A program made the translations under genes and the position numbers. From the NCBI GenBank assembly GCA_034520365.1, contig JAXHNP010000006.1:613001-677000 (forward strand): DNA of 64,000 nt, given 5' to 3'. The notes under the pieces were generated by a model that was not told where the DNA came from, did no database searches, and worked only from the letters and a program-made list of their open reading frames with translations. The stretch's first letter is position 1; each line of letters opens with the position of its first letter. The stretch comes from Desulfobacterales bacterium. Its GTDB lineage: Bacteria > Desulfobacterota > Desulfobacteria > Desulfobacterales > Desulfosalsimonadaceae. Shown here in pieces: positions 17,168 to 25,564 of this stretch.

Positions 17168-18187
17168 ATGACATTGTACACAGGTTTTGATCTTCATTCA
17201 AACAACAATTACCTGGGCATCATCGACAACTATGGCAAGCGCATTTTCAAAAAAAAACTTCACAATCAACCGGAACAGATTCTTAACACCTTGAATCCTT
17301 ATCAACATGACATTGCCGGTATTGTGGTCGAATCAACCTATAACTGGTATTGGCTAGTGGATCTGCTTATGGAAAATGGATATAAAGTGCATCTGGCAAA
17401 TCCTTCAGCCATAACCACCTACAAAGGACTCAAGCACTGCGATGACAATCATGATGCTTTCTGGTTGGCTGAAATGCTGCGGCTGGGTATTTTGCCGGAA
17501 GGCTATATATACCCCAAAGAGCAGCGGCCATTCCGGGATCTGCTTCGAAAAAGAGGGCATCTCGTGAAGACCCGCAGTTCGCTAATTATCAGTCTGCAAA
17601 ACATTATCTCAAGAAATTGCGGGCATCGGATCAATGTAAATGATGTCAAACGACTTAAACAAGATATGGTTCAACCCTTGCTGCAGGATAACGAAGATAT
17701 AGCCCTCAGCGGCAAAGCCAGCAAGGAAACGATCGATTTTTTAACTAGAAAAATACGAGACATTGAGTCAGCGATTGAAAAGAAAGCAATGCTTACCAGC
17801 AACTATAGACACCTGCTTTCAATGCCAGGCGTGGGAAAAATACTGGGTCTGACAATCCAGCTGGAAAGCGGCCCCATAGAGCGTTTTCCAAAAGCGGGCA
17901 ATTATGTCTCATACTGCCGAAAGGTCAACAGCAAATGGACCAGCAATGGCAAGCAAAAGGGCAAGGGGAACAAAAAAAATGGAAACAAATATCTTTGCTG
18001 GGCCTTTTCTGAAGCCGCCGAGCTGGCAAGGCGCTATGATGAATCTGCCCGCAGTTATTTTAACCGAAAGATGCATAGAACAAACCGGATGGTGGCCCAT
18101 GGGGCTTTGTCGCACAAGCTGGCAAAAGCGGCGTATTACATCATGAAAGACGGAGTGCCATTCGATTCGGCTAAACTATTTTCATAA
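17168..18187 (+). CDS. IS110/IS1111-family transposase (DEDD recombinase)
   Basis: A 339-aa protein from ATG 17168, chosen because AAGGAGGTG (17156-17164) sits just upstream; an in-frame ATG at 17117 lacks this. The N-terminal RuvC-like DEDD domain shows YTGFDLHSNNNYLGIID, VVESTYNWYWLVDLL (the Glu position) and HCDDNHDAFWLAEML (the paired Asp). The C-terminal Transposase_20-type domain shows LLSMPGVGKILGLTIQLE and an RFPKAGNYVSYCRKV segment, with the Ser expected in later conserved motifs (for example GNKYLCWAFSEAAELA). Known: this family excises and inserts through a circular intermediate guided by an RNA encoded in the element's non-coding end. No disruption seen. Confidence 0.9.
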   Translation: MTLYTGFDLHSNNNYLGIIDNYGKRIFKKKLHNQPEQILNTLNPYQHDIAGIVVESTYNWYWLVDLLMENGYKVHLANPSAITTYKGLKHCDDNHDAFWLAEMLRLGILPEGYIYPKEQRPFRDLLRKRGHLVKTRSSLIISLQNIISRNCGHRINVNDVKRLKQDMVQPLLQDNEDIALSGKASKETIDFLTRKIRDIESAIEKKAMLTSNYRHLLSMPGVGKILGLTIQLESGPIERFPKAGNYVSYCRKVNSKWTSNGKQKGKGNKKNGNKYLCWAFSEAAELARRYDESARSYFNRKMHRTNRMVAHGALSHKLAKAAYYIMKDGVPFDSAKLFS

Positions 18188-18602
18188 GGTCTGACCGGGG
18201 CGGTGAACCAAGGCTGGGGTTGGATGAAAAATCCACGAGGTTTGATTGGCAGCCGCCCCGCTCAGCATAAATCAGCTGCTTGTTTTTTTGCTGCCCATGC
18301 CGTGAGTCACAATGGGTTGGTAACCAAGCCACGCGGTTTGCAAATTGAACACGGTATGGAACCGAAGATTTTCTGGTCCGCTAAATGCGGAAAGGGCCTT
18401 CCGAACAGAGGCTGTCTTGCAGCTCTCAAAACCGGAGCGGCCTAAATCCTGATGGGTGACTGGTGCAGCACAGCTGACATAATACACCCGAGAAATAACG
18501 GGTGCGGTGAGGAAGCGATCAGCTAGAAATGGCGATTCAAAAAAAATGACAATTTTTTTTGAATGGGGGAGTTTTTTCTCTTGACCCCGGCCTTTTAATG
18601 GG
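18188..18602 (+). ncRNA. Candidate guide (seekRNA/bridge RNA) region of the IS
   Basis: A 415-bp non-coding right end, where IS1111-type elements encode their guide RNA. AGGTTTGA at 18238-18245 equals the left target flank (17060-17067). ATGGGTGAC at 18452-18460 equals the element's right junction (18599-18606), and is followed by TGGTG, complementary to the CACCA of the target's right flank. The matches are short and could be chance; exact RNA ends cannot be given. Confidence 0.45.
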
Positions 18603-18629
18603 TGACACCATCACGGGAAGAAAGACGTA

Positions 18630-19565
18630 ATGATTACAATAATAGTTTCGGTTTATAACGAGGAAGAGGTCTTAAATTTTTTTTGGGAGGACCTCGAGAG
18701 ACATTTAACAATTGGTGATTTTGATTATGAAGTTATTTTTGTCAATGACGGCAGCACTGATGATAGCTACAATGTCTTATTAAAATTATCGGAACAAAAT
18801 AATAATATTAAAATAATAAATTTTTCAAAAAATTTTGGGCATGAAGCAGCAATGATCGCCGGAATGGCATACAGTTGTGGCGATATTGTAATTTGTATGG
18901 ATGCTGACCTCCAACATCCGCCCGCCCTTTTAAATGAGATGATTGAGAAGTATAACAATGGTTGCGAAATAGTTACGATGACGCGTAAAAATAATTTATC
19001 ACAAAATTTTATGCAATCAATATGTTCAAGAATATTTTATGTGTTATTAAACCTAATATCGCCTTTTCACTTTGAAATACATGCCTCTGATTTCTTTCTT
19101 GTTTCACGTCGGGCGGCCAATGTTCTTGTAAATGATTTTCCTGAAAGAACCCGTTTTTTGAGGGGGTTTATTCAAATTATAGGATTTGAAAAAACAAATT
19201 TGGAATATGTGGCACCTGAAAGATCTGCTGGTAAAAGCAAGTATTCCTTTATAAAGTTGTTTTCGAATGCATTGATCGCAGTTATTGCTTTTTCAAACTT
19301 ACCTCTTCGACTCAGCGTTGCGGTCGGCGTTTTGACTGGAGCGGGAAGTTTAATTTTGGGAATTTATTCTATTGTTCGCAAGCTGATGGGGCATGTCGTC
19401 CCCGGATATACAACAATTGTTGTGTTGATCACCTTTTTATTTGCATTGCAGTTCTTTCTAATCGGGATCATTGGAGAGTATTTAGGGGTTGTGCTTGATG
19501 AAAATAAAAAAAGACCCATTTACATCGTAAAAGATACGATCAATATAAAACACGATGATGCTTAA
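18630..19565 (+). CDS. GtrB/DPM1-like polyprenyl-phosphate glycosyltransferase (GT2)
   Basis: A 311-aa protein. The N-terminal GT2 domain has ITIIVSVYNEEEVLNFFWED, VIFVNDGSTDDSY, NFSKNFGHEAAMIAGM and VICMDADLQHPPALLNEM (DAD motif near residue 90). Two C-terminal TM helices follow (about 230-260 and 265-290), then the membrane-proximal IGEYLGVVLDENKKRPIY. This layout is that of GtrB/ArnC/YfdH-type enzymes that transfer a hexose or amino-sugar from a nucleotide donor to undecaprenyl phosphate on the cytoplasmic face. It starts 28 bp after the IS end and overlaps the next gene by 11 bp, so the two are probably co-translated. Sugar identity is unknown. Confidence 0.85.
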   Translation: MITIIVSVYNEEEVLNFFWEDLERHLTIGDFDYEVIFVNDGSTDDSYNVLLKLSEQNNNIKIINFSKNFGHEAAMIAGMAYSCGDIVICMDADLQHPPALLNEMIEKYNNGCEIVTMTRKNNLSQNFMQSICSRIFYVLLNLISPFHFEIHASDFFLVSRRAANVLVNDFPERTRFLRGFIQIIGFEKTNLEYVAPERSAGKSKYSFIKLFSNALIAVIAFSNLPLRLSVAVGVLTGAGSLILGIYSIVRKLMGHVVPGYTTIVVLITFLFALQFFLIGIIGEYLGVVLDENKKRPIYIVKDTINIKHDDA

Positions 19566-20253
19566 CAGAAATATTACAAATCATTTTAACTGGATATTAG
19601 ATAATTTAATCCCACCAGTAATGAGAGACAATAAATTATTAGTGAGGCTTTGTTTTTGGCTGTTGTTTGGAGATAAAGCTAAATATTTTATGGAATTTAA
19701 AAATAAAGCGCCTCATCTGAGTCAAGAAGAATACAAATTTTATTATAATTTATTATCTGATAAACATATTAAAAGAAAAACCGATTTAAATCAGCAATGT
19801 ATTGATAGAATATTATCAAATATAATCGGTGAAAGCACCTTGGATGTCGGTTGCGGCAAAGGTTTTTTATCAATGGCAATGGCAAATAGAATGAATATGC
19901 GGGTTGTCGGCATAGATCTTCATATTCCTGAACACTTAACTCAGCATTCTAACCCTTTGTTTATAGAAGATAATATTGAAGAACTGCCTTTAAAAGACAG
20001 CTCGTTCGACAATGTTGTATGCACGCATACAATTGAACATTTGCTGAACCCTGAAAAAACTATTAAAGAAATACGAAGGGTGGCAAAGAAGAAAATAATT
20101 ATAATTGTGCCGAGGCAAAGAGAATATCGGTATACTTTTGACCTGCATATTCATTTTTTCCCTTATATTTTCAGCCTCCAAAAATTAATGAAAAATGAGT
20201 ATGCTACCTGCGAAATTATCGGAAATGATATTTATTATGAAGAATGGGTTTAA
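19555..20253 (+). CDS. Class I SAM-dependent methyltransferase
   Basis: A 232-aa protein. Motif I is STLDVGCGKGFLSMAMANR, followed by VVGIDLHIPEHL, IEELPLKDSSFDNVVCTHTIEHL (motif II region with TIEH) and EIRRVAKKKIIIIVPRQ. This is the Methyltransf_11-type domain common in O-antigen and capsule clusters. The N-terminal ~70 residues are helical and unassigned. It overlaps the preceding GT2 by 11 bp. Two adjacent ATGs (19555, 19558) could be used; no strong Shine-Dalgarno is visible, consistent with translational coupling. The target is likely a sugar or lipid-linked intermediate, by context only. Confidence 0.8.
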   Translation: MMLNRNITNHFNWILDNLIPPVMRDNKLLVRLCFWLLFGDKAKYFMEFKNKAPHLSQEEYKFYYNLLSDKHIKRKTDLNQQCIDRILSNIIGESTLDVGCGKGFLSMAMANRMNMRVVGIDLHIPEHLTQHSNPLFIEDNIEELPLKDSSFDNVVCTHTIEHLLNPEKTIKEIRRVAKKKIIIIVPRQREYRYTFDLHIHFFPYIFSLQKLMKNEYATCEIIGNDIYYEEWV

Positions 20254-20295
20254 ATTTTATCGCTGGAGTATAGCGTTATAAGTAGGAGAGTATAT

Positions 20296-21704
20296 ATGGC
20301 ATTTAGCAATAAACACTACGATGTAATCCTTGTTAATCCCCCCGCGGAATATGTCATCGAAGAATATGACCATCCCGATTATCCGAATATAAGTATAGCA
20401 TATATTGGAAACTACTTAGAAAAAAACGGGGGGATTACCCCCGCGCTGATAGATGCAAGATTGGCTCGTCTTTCATTTGTGGAAACTGTCGATCAAATCG
20501 TTTCGCTTAACCCTTCAATTGTTGGAATAACATCATTTACCCATTCAATCCCCATGGCAGCAAGGATTGCACAGGAGCTGAAGCAAAAACTTAATGATAT
20601 TGTAGTTGTTTTAGGCGGTTTTCATACGACATTTTTGCCTGAACGAACACTTCATGAATATCCTGTGTTTGATTATCTCGTTGCAGGTGAGGGGGAAGTC
20701 GCTTTTTTAAAATTGATTGAATCCATTCTGGCTGGCAATCCTTGCGAAACAATGAATGGGGTTTGGTATAATAAATTCGGAAAAATTGTTAATAATAACC
20801 CAAAAGCCGATATCCTAAGAGATATTGACGAGATTGGTGAGCCAGGTTGGCATCTTTTCGATCAAGATGTAATAAAAAAATTTTGCAGATATTTACCTGT
20901 TATTACGCAACGTGGATGTCCTTTTCAATGTAATTTCTGCAGCAGGCCATATGGGAACAAAGTCAGAAAACGAAACAATCTTCTGGTCGTTGATGAAATA
21001 GAAAGAAATGTAAACCAATATAATGTTAAACACATTGATTTTTATGATGAAACTTTTTCAGCCAATAAAAAAGCGACCAAGCAATTGTGCTCAGAAATAA
21101 TTAACCGCGGTATAAATGTCTCGTGGTGTTGCACAACTCATGTAAACACCCTAGATAATGAAATCGTTCATTTAATGAAAAAAGCAGGCTGCGTTGAAGT
21201 CAGATTTGGTGTTGAGTCGGGGAATACAGAAATTATTAATCAAATGAAGAAAGGAATTACAAAGAAAAAGATACTAGAAGCCCATGAATTGTTCAAGGAG
21301 GCTAAAATCACAACAACTGCTTTTTTTATTCTCGGGCATCCCAATGAATCACTAAAATCATTATGGGATACGGTCAAATTTGCAATTCGAATAAATGCGG
21401 ACAAAACTGCCATTGGTATCATGGTGCCTTATCCTGGCAGTGAGATCTGGAATATGGTGAATGAGGGAAGGGGGGGTATAAAAATCTCTCGCCAAAATGG
21501 AGCGATTATAATAAGCAATTAGGGAATGCGGTTGAACTCGAACATCTTAGCCGAAGACAAATGGAATTTTTCCAAATTATGGCATATTTACTTATTTACA
21601 CAATGAATTTTCGGCTTTTTGATTTATTCAATATGTTTATAAAAAATAATCGACTTGTAACAAAAATATTCTCAAAATTTTTTTTCAAACAGACTGTTTA
21701 TTGA
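20296..21704 (+). CDS. B12-binding radical SAM protein, frameshifted near the C-terminus
   Basis: N-terminal cobalamin-binding-type domain (VILVNPPAEYVIEEY, SIAYIGNYLEKNGG, IVGITSFTHSIPMAARIAQ, VVVLGGFHTTFLPE, YLVAGEGEVAFLKLIES). The radical SAM core has the cluster motif ITQRGCPFQCNFCSRPYG (CxxxCxxC) and later EVRFGVESGNTEIINQMKKG. In the given sequence the frame ends at 21522 with a non-family tail. At the G7 run 21470-21476 one extra G would give GGYKNLSPKWSDYNKQLGNA and ELEHLSRRQMEFFQIMAYL, the usual family ending, to a stop at 21704. AGGAGAG lies just upstream of ATG 20296. Such enzymes do methylations or rearrangements on sugars, lipids or peptides; the substrate here is unknown. Confidence 0.8.
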
Positions 21705-21751
21705 AGATTTAGATGATAATTGCTTTCATCTTTCGATGAGGATTTAAAGTT

Positions 21752-22816
21752 GTGACCCTATCAAAACCGGACAACATATTCTGGATAAATCTGCTGCGAG
21801 TCGTTTCTATATTTGCCGTTGTCATGCTTCATAGTTCAGCAGATATTGTTATAAACATCACTGATAAATCTTCGATATCCTGGTGGGTGGGGAATTTTTT
21901 CGATTCCGCCACCCGCTGGTCAGTCCCCGTCTTTGTCATGATCAGCGGTGTTCTACTTTTAGATCCTCAAAAAAAAGAATCTTTTAGGCAGTTTTACGAA
22001 AAACGCGCTAATAGGATACTGCTGCCATTATTATTCTGGACGTTAGCCTATCTCCTTATTTTAAAGTTTTTTTACAATATAGAGTTAGATTTTTTGAAGG
22101 TATTGATTTCAGTTCTAAAAGGTAATACTTATCCACATCTCTGGTTTATATACATGCTTATTGGCCTATATGCCTTTACGCCATATCTGAGGCGATTTAT
22201 TCAATCATCTTCAAACAAAGACAGATTTTTTCTAATTATTTTTATTTTTTGTTTTGCCTGCCTTCACACTTTCATGGATTATTTCTTTTTTAATAATACG
22301 AGCAGAAAGTTACAAACCATATTCTCTTTATTCATTCCCTATATAGGTTATTTCATTTTAGGATATCAGTTAAGTTTAATAGATAAGTGCAAGTTACCTT
22401 ATAAGATTATAATTTCTCTTATCTTATTGCCTTTTCTCATAGTCTTTGTCTGTGCTGGTTTAACAACTCACGAATTTGGGCTTGCAAAAGGTTTATACTT
22501 TTATGACTATCTAAATCCTGCCGTTATTATTTTGTCTGCTGGTATATTCTTATTTGTTAATAAATTATTGGATTCCCCGGATACGCCTAACAAGCTTTTC
22601 TCCTCCTTTATTGAAAAAATAGCACCGTATTCATTGGGAATTTATTTGATGCATCCGATGATTTCTGAAATTTTTAGATTTTATTTTGAGATAACGCCTC
22701 GAAGTTTTAACTTTTTGATTGGCATACCAGTGCATTCTATAGCTAATTTTATGATTTGCATATTTGCGATATCAATAATAATAAGGATTCCATATTTAAG
22801 GAGGGTGGTAAGCTGA
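21752..22816 (+). CDS. Acyltransferase 3 family membrane protein (OafA/WecH-like)
   Basis: A 354-aa protein with a GTG start (21752) and a GAGG-containing upstream region. Typical acyltransferase-3 sequence: NIFWINLLRVVSIFAVVMLH (conserved R and H), FVMISGVLLLDPQ, RILLPLLFWTLAYLL, LWFIYMLIGLYAFTPYLR and YSLGIYLMHPMISEI. About ten TM helices. Family members O-acetylate sugars of O-antigen, ECA or capsule using cytoplasmic acyl-CoA. Located in an AT-rich glycan block and closest in pattern to the WecH branch; the acceptor cannot be told. Confidence 0.85.
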   Translation: MTLSKPDNIFWINLLRVVSIFAVVMLHSSADIVINITDKSSISWWVGNFFDSATRWSVPVFVMISGVLLLDPQKKESFRQFYEKRANRILLPLLFWTLAYLLILKFFYNIELDFLKVLISVLKGNTYPHLWFIYMLIGLYAFTPYLRRFIQSSSNKDRFFLIIFIFCFACLHTFMDYFFFNNTSRKLQTIFSLFIPYIGYFILGYQLSLIDKCKLPYKIIISLILLPFLIVFVCAGLTTHEFGLAKGLYFYDYLNPAVIILSAGIFLFVNKLLDSPDTPNKLFSSFIEKIAPYSLGIYLMHPMISEIFRFYFEITPRSFNFLIGIPVHSIANFMICIFAISIIIRIPYLRRVVS

Positions 22817-23204
22817 TCACAACTTTTGTTGATGTTGCTTGCCCTCCAAATGTCGAAATTACATTATCACTCCTCTGGCAGCCAAAATATCTCATAAGGA
22901 TAAGGGCATTAAATTGTATCGGTTCTATCAATCTGCTGCGAAACAAACCAAACATGAACAAAAAAAACAAACCTGGATTCTTGATGCGTTTCCAAAAACA
23001 AGAGGGCCCCTTTGCCCCGCAGGAAACCTGCATTTTATCGATTCATCTGCTGTGAAAAGCCAGACAAAAAAAAAGCAAAAGATTATTTGCTTGCGACCGA
23101 TATAAAAGGACCGCCAATAATCAATAGTGCCTCAAATTATAGTGCAAACTGACTAGCGAACATTAGTTTTCCGGGAAAAAGACCTCAAATTTTCAAAGCT
23201 CTAT
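22817..23204 (+). other. Unassigned stretch with a possible degenerate small gene
   Basis: No gene I recognise. A frame from 22839 to 23105 reads plausibly protein-like (GIKLYRFYQSAAKQTKHEQK, WILDAFPKTRGPLCPAGN). If the A-run in ACAAAAAAAAAGC near 23061 is one base short it would continue as AKDYLLATDIKGPPIINSAS to a stop at 23152. No family could be recognised, so this may be a remnant of an unknown gene or chance. Confidence 0.25.
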
Positions 23205-25502
23205 ATGAATATGACAACCCAAAATCATAGGCTTCATAAAGATTTAATTTGGATTGCGCTAATAATAACCATATCTATAGTTATTTTTTTCAGTAAGCTA
23301 ATTTTTAGTAAACATGACGGCTTTATTCACGGTGACAACCTAAGATATTTTTTTTGGAATGCACAATTTATAAAAGATACATTCCTTTCGGGCGAGATTC
23401 CGCTTTGGAATCCTCATTATTATAGTGGCCACCCTTTTCAGGCAAATCCTGCAACTTTTATATTCTACCCTTCAACATTGTTTTATATCCTCCTGCCATT
23501 AACTTGGGCTTTTACGATAGATATATTACTCCATATTTTTATCGCTGCATTCGGCATGTATTTCTTGGTAAAACTTATCACGAATTCCCGTTATGCGGCA
23601 GTGGCCTCGTTTATCGTATACTGCTTTAATGGGAGCTTCGTTTTAAGAGCCTTAGGGCAACTCACTCTGCTTCATGCATCTGCACTCATACCATGGGTGT
23701 TCTATTTTATTGAAAAGGCCTATAAAACAAAACAGAGAAAATATTACTATCTCACAGGGTTAATTGTCGGGCTGCAAATTTTGAGTGGTGATCCACAAAC
23801 TAATCTATACACAGTCTTGTTTTTAAGTTTATTTTACCTTATCAGGGTGGTTATTGATATAAAGGAGCTTACGAGAGATTCTTTTTTTAAGATATCCGGA
23901 TACTACCTTTTTATACCCCTGCTTGCATTTGGAGTAAGCGCTATTCAGTTATTCCCAAGCTTAGAATTTCAATCTCTCAGCTTGAGGGCAAACAATACTT
24001 ATGAGTTTGCTACAAACGTCTCATTTTCCCCGCTTTCAATGCTGTTGTTTTATTTCGTTCCCCAACCAAGTAATTTTAATTATTGGGAATTCAGTTGTTA
24101 TCTTGGAATATTGAGTGTTATTATAGTTTTAATAGGAGGGGTCTTATCAGATTATAAAAAATATTCTATAAGTTTTTTTATCATGTTGCTTGTCGCGGTC
24201 ACCATTATGCTTGGAGACTCTACACCTGTTTACAGGTTCTATTATAAATTTATTCCCCTGATCTCAACTTTTCGAGGGCCGGCTAGATGCGCCATAATAT
24301 TTAATTTTATTGCAGCCGTATTAGCTGGCTTTGGTGTCCATTATCTTTTAGCAAAAGGCCTGAGAATCAAGGCTTATATAGCTGCTATGATCGGGTTGGT
24401 TATAATTTTATCAAGTATAATTTATTTATCTGGTTTTTATTCTATTCAATTGACGTCAAGAGAAATGATACTTGCGATTTCTCTTACAATTACCAGTATG
24501 GTCCTTATAAGTCTGGTACTAATTATAAAAAACAAACACGTGCTTGCGTGGATGATACTAACTGCAATATTCGTGGACCTTTTCCTGGTATCCATGCCGA
24601 TGATAAACCGCATGTGTGAATTAGATGACATGGAGAATTTTATAAATAAGAAACCTTATGAACATATCTTTGAACAAGACTCTGGTTTTTATCGTGTAAA
24701 TATACCTGGGTATGGATTTTCACTTTATGGTGACCCTGCAAGGGGCATGGCATTTAACTATTATTGTGCAAATGGCAATACGCCAATTATATTAAAAGAC
24801 TATTTTCATTTTATCTATTCAATGGCGGATTTGCCTGAACCCCAAAAATTCCGACATACATTTTCGCGAGAAATCTTCTACGATTATAAATCTGCATTCA
24901 GCTCAAGAATCTTACGTATTAAATACGCTCTAGTAAAAGAGAGAAACAAATACAGATTGATGCGGTCAAAGCATCTCCAGCCTGAAGCCAAGCTTCTAAA
25001 TAAGATAATATTTACACCTAACTATGAGGATCATATTAAATACTTAAAAGAATCTTCTTTTAACCCTAAAAAAACGGTACTTATGTTAGAAGAGGATCGA
25101 AATTATGTCGTGTCAAATTTTATTAAAAATGGATCGCCTGAAAAGGATAGCGTTAATGTTTATGATCGCTCGCCTAATCATTTGAAACTAAGATCAAAAT
25201 CGAGGGGGACGACTATACTTCTTCTCAGTGAATTATACTGCCCTGGCTGGAAAGCTTACGTTGATGGGAAGAGGGTTCCGATTCTAAGAGCCGACTACCT
25301 ATTGAGGGCCATTAAGCTGGAGCCTGGAAAGCATAACATAACTTTTATTTATCGGCCTTCAAGTTTTTACATTGGGGCAATTATTACAATATCTACTTTA
25401 TTGGTCCTTGTGCCTATATTTTTCAGAATGTTGAGGCCTCGTTTTGAGCATGGCCAGCATTTGCTGCCGCAACGGCCCAACAATAAAATAGTCAAACAAT
25501 AA
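23205..25502 (+). CDS. YfhO-like polytopic membrane protein
   Basis: A 765-aa protein with ~12-13 TM helices. N-terminal features: FIHGDNLRYFFWNAQFIKD and GEIPLWNPHYYSGHPFQANP. The C-terminal soluble segment is LSELYCPGWKAYVDGKRVP, LRADYLLRAIKLEPGKHNI and TFIYRPSSFYIGA, followed by a last TM helix. PGWKAYVDG...RADY..R is the hallmark ending of the bacterial YfhO family. That family is linked to glycosylation of lipoteichoic acid in Gram-positives and is GT-C-like; homologues in Gram-negatives are uncharacterised. Probably acts on lipid-linked sugars in the membrane. Strongly AT-rich like its neighbours. The following minus-strand gene is convergent. Confidence 0.75.
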   Translation: MNMTTQNHRLHKDLIWIALIITISIVIFFSKLIFSKHDGFIHGDNLRYFFWNAQFIKDTFLSGEIPLWNPHYYSGHPFQANPATFIFYPSTLFYILLPLTWAFTIDILLHIFIAAFGMYFLVKLITNSRYAAVASFIVYCFNGSFVLRALGQLTLLHASALIPWVFYFIEKAYKTKQRKYYYLTGLIVGLQILSGDPQTNLYTVLFLSLFYLIRVVIDIKELTRDSFFKISGYYLFIPLLAFGVSAIQLFPSLEFQSLSLRANNTYEFATNVSFSPLSMLLFYFVPQPSNFNYWEFSCYLGILSVIIVLIGGVLSDYKKYSISFFIMLLVAVTIMLGDSTPVYRFYYKFIPLISTFRGPARCAIIFNFIAAVLAGFGVHYLLAKGLRIKAYIAAMIGLVIILSSIIYLSGFYSIQLTSREMILAISLTITSMVLISLVLIIKNKHVLAWMILTAIFVDLFLVSMPMINRMCELDDMENFINKKPYEHIFEQDSGFYRVNIPGYGFSLYGDPARGMAFNYYCANGNTPIILKDYFHFIYSMADLPEPQKFRHTFSREIFYDYKSAFSSRILRIKYALVKERNKYRLMRSKHLQPEAKLLNKIIFTPNYEDHIKYLKESSFNPKKTVLMLEEDRNYVVSNFIKNGSPEKDSVNVYDRSPNHLKLRSKSRGTTILLLSELYCPGWKAYVDGKRVPILRADYLLRAIKLEPGKHNITFIYRPSSFYIGAIITISTLLVLVPIFFRMLRPRFEHGQHLLPQRPNNKIVKQ

Positions 25503-25564
25503 TGACATCAAACCATACCGGCGCTGGAGGAAGGTTAATTTAATTCAATTCCCCCTAATTGTTT

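Larger units (their letters stand above)
17068..18602 (+). mobile_element. IS110-family element, IS1111-type organisation
   Basis: Boundaries come from the split palindrome: target sequence stops after GGTTTGA (17067) and resumes as TGACACCA (18603), leaving TGA at both junctions as the shared core. Length is about 1.53 kb. Short subterminal inverted repeats are visible: TAAAAGGC at 17076-17083 and GCCTTTTA at 18590-18597, 5-8 bp inside the ends, with no terminal inverted repeats. The transposase lies near the left end and a long (~415 bp) non-coding region lies downstream of it, the arrangement of the IS1111 subgroup. The element looks intact. Confidence 0.8.
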
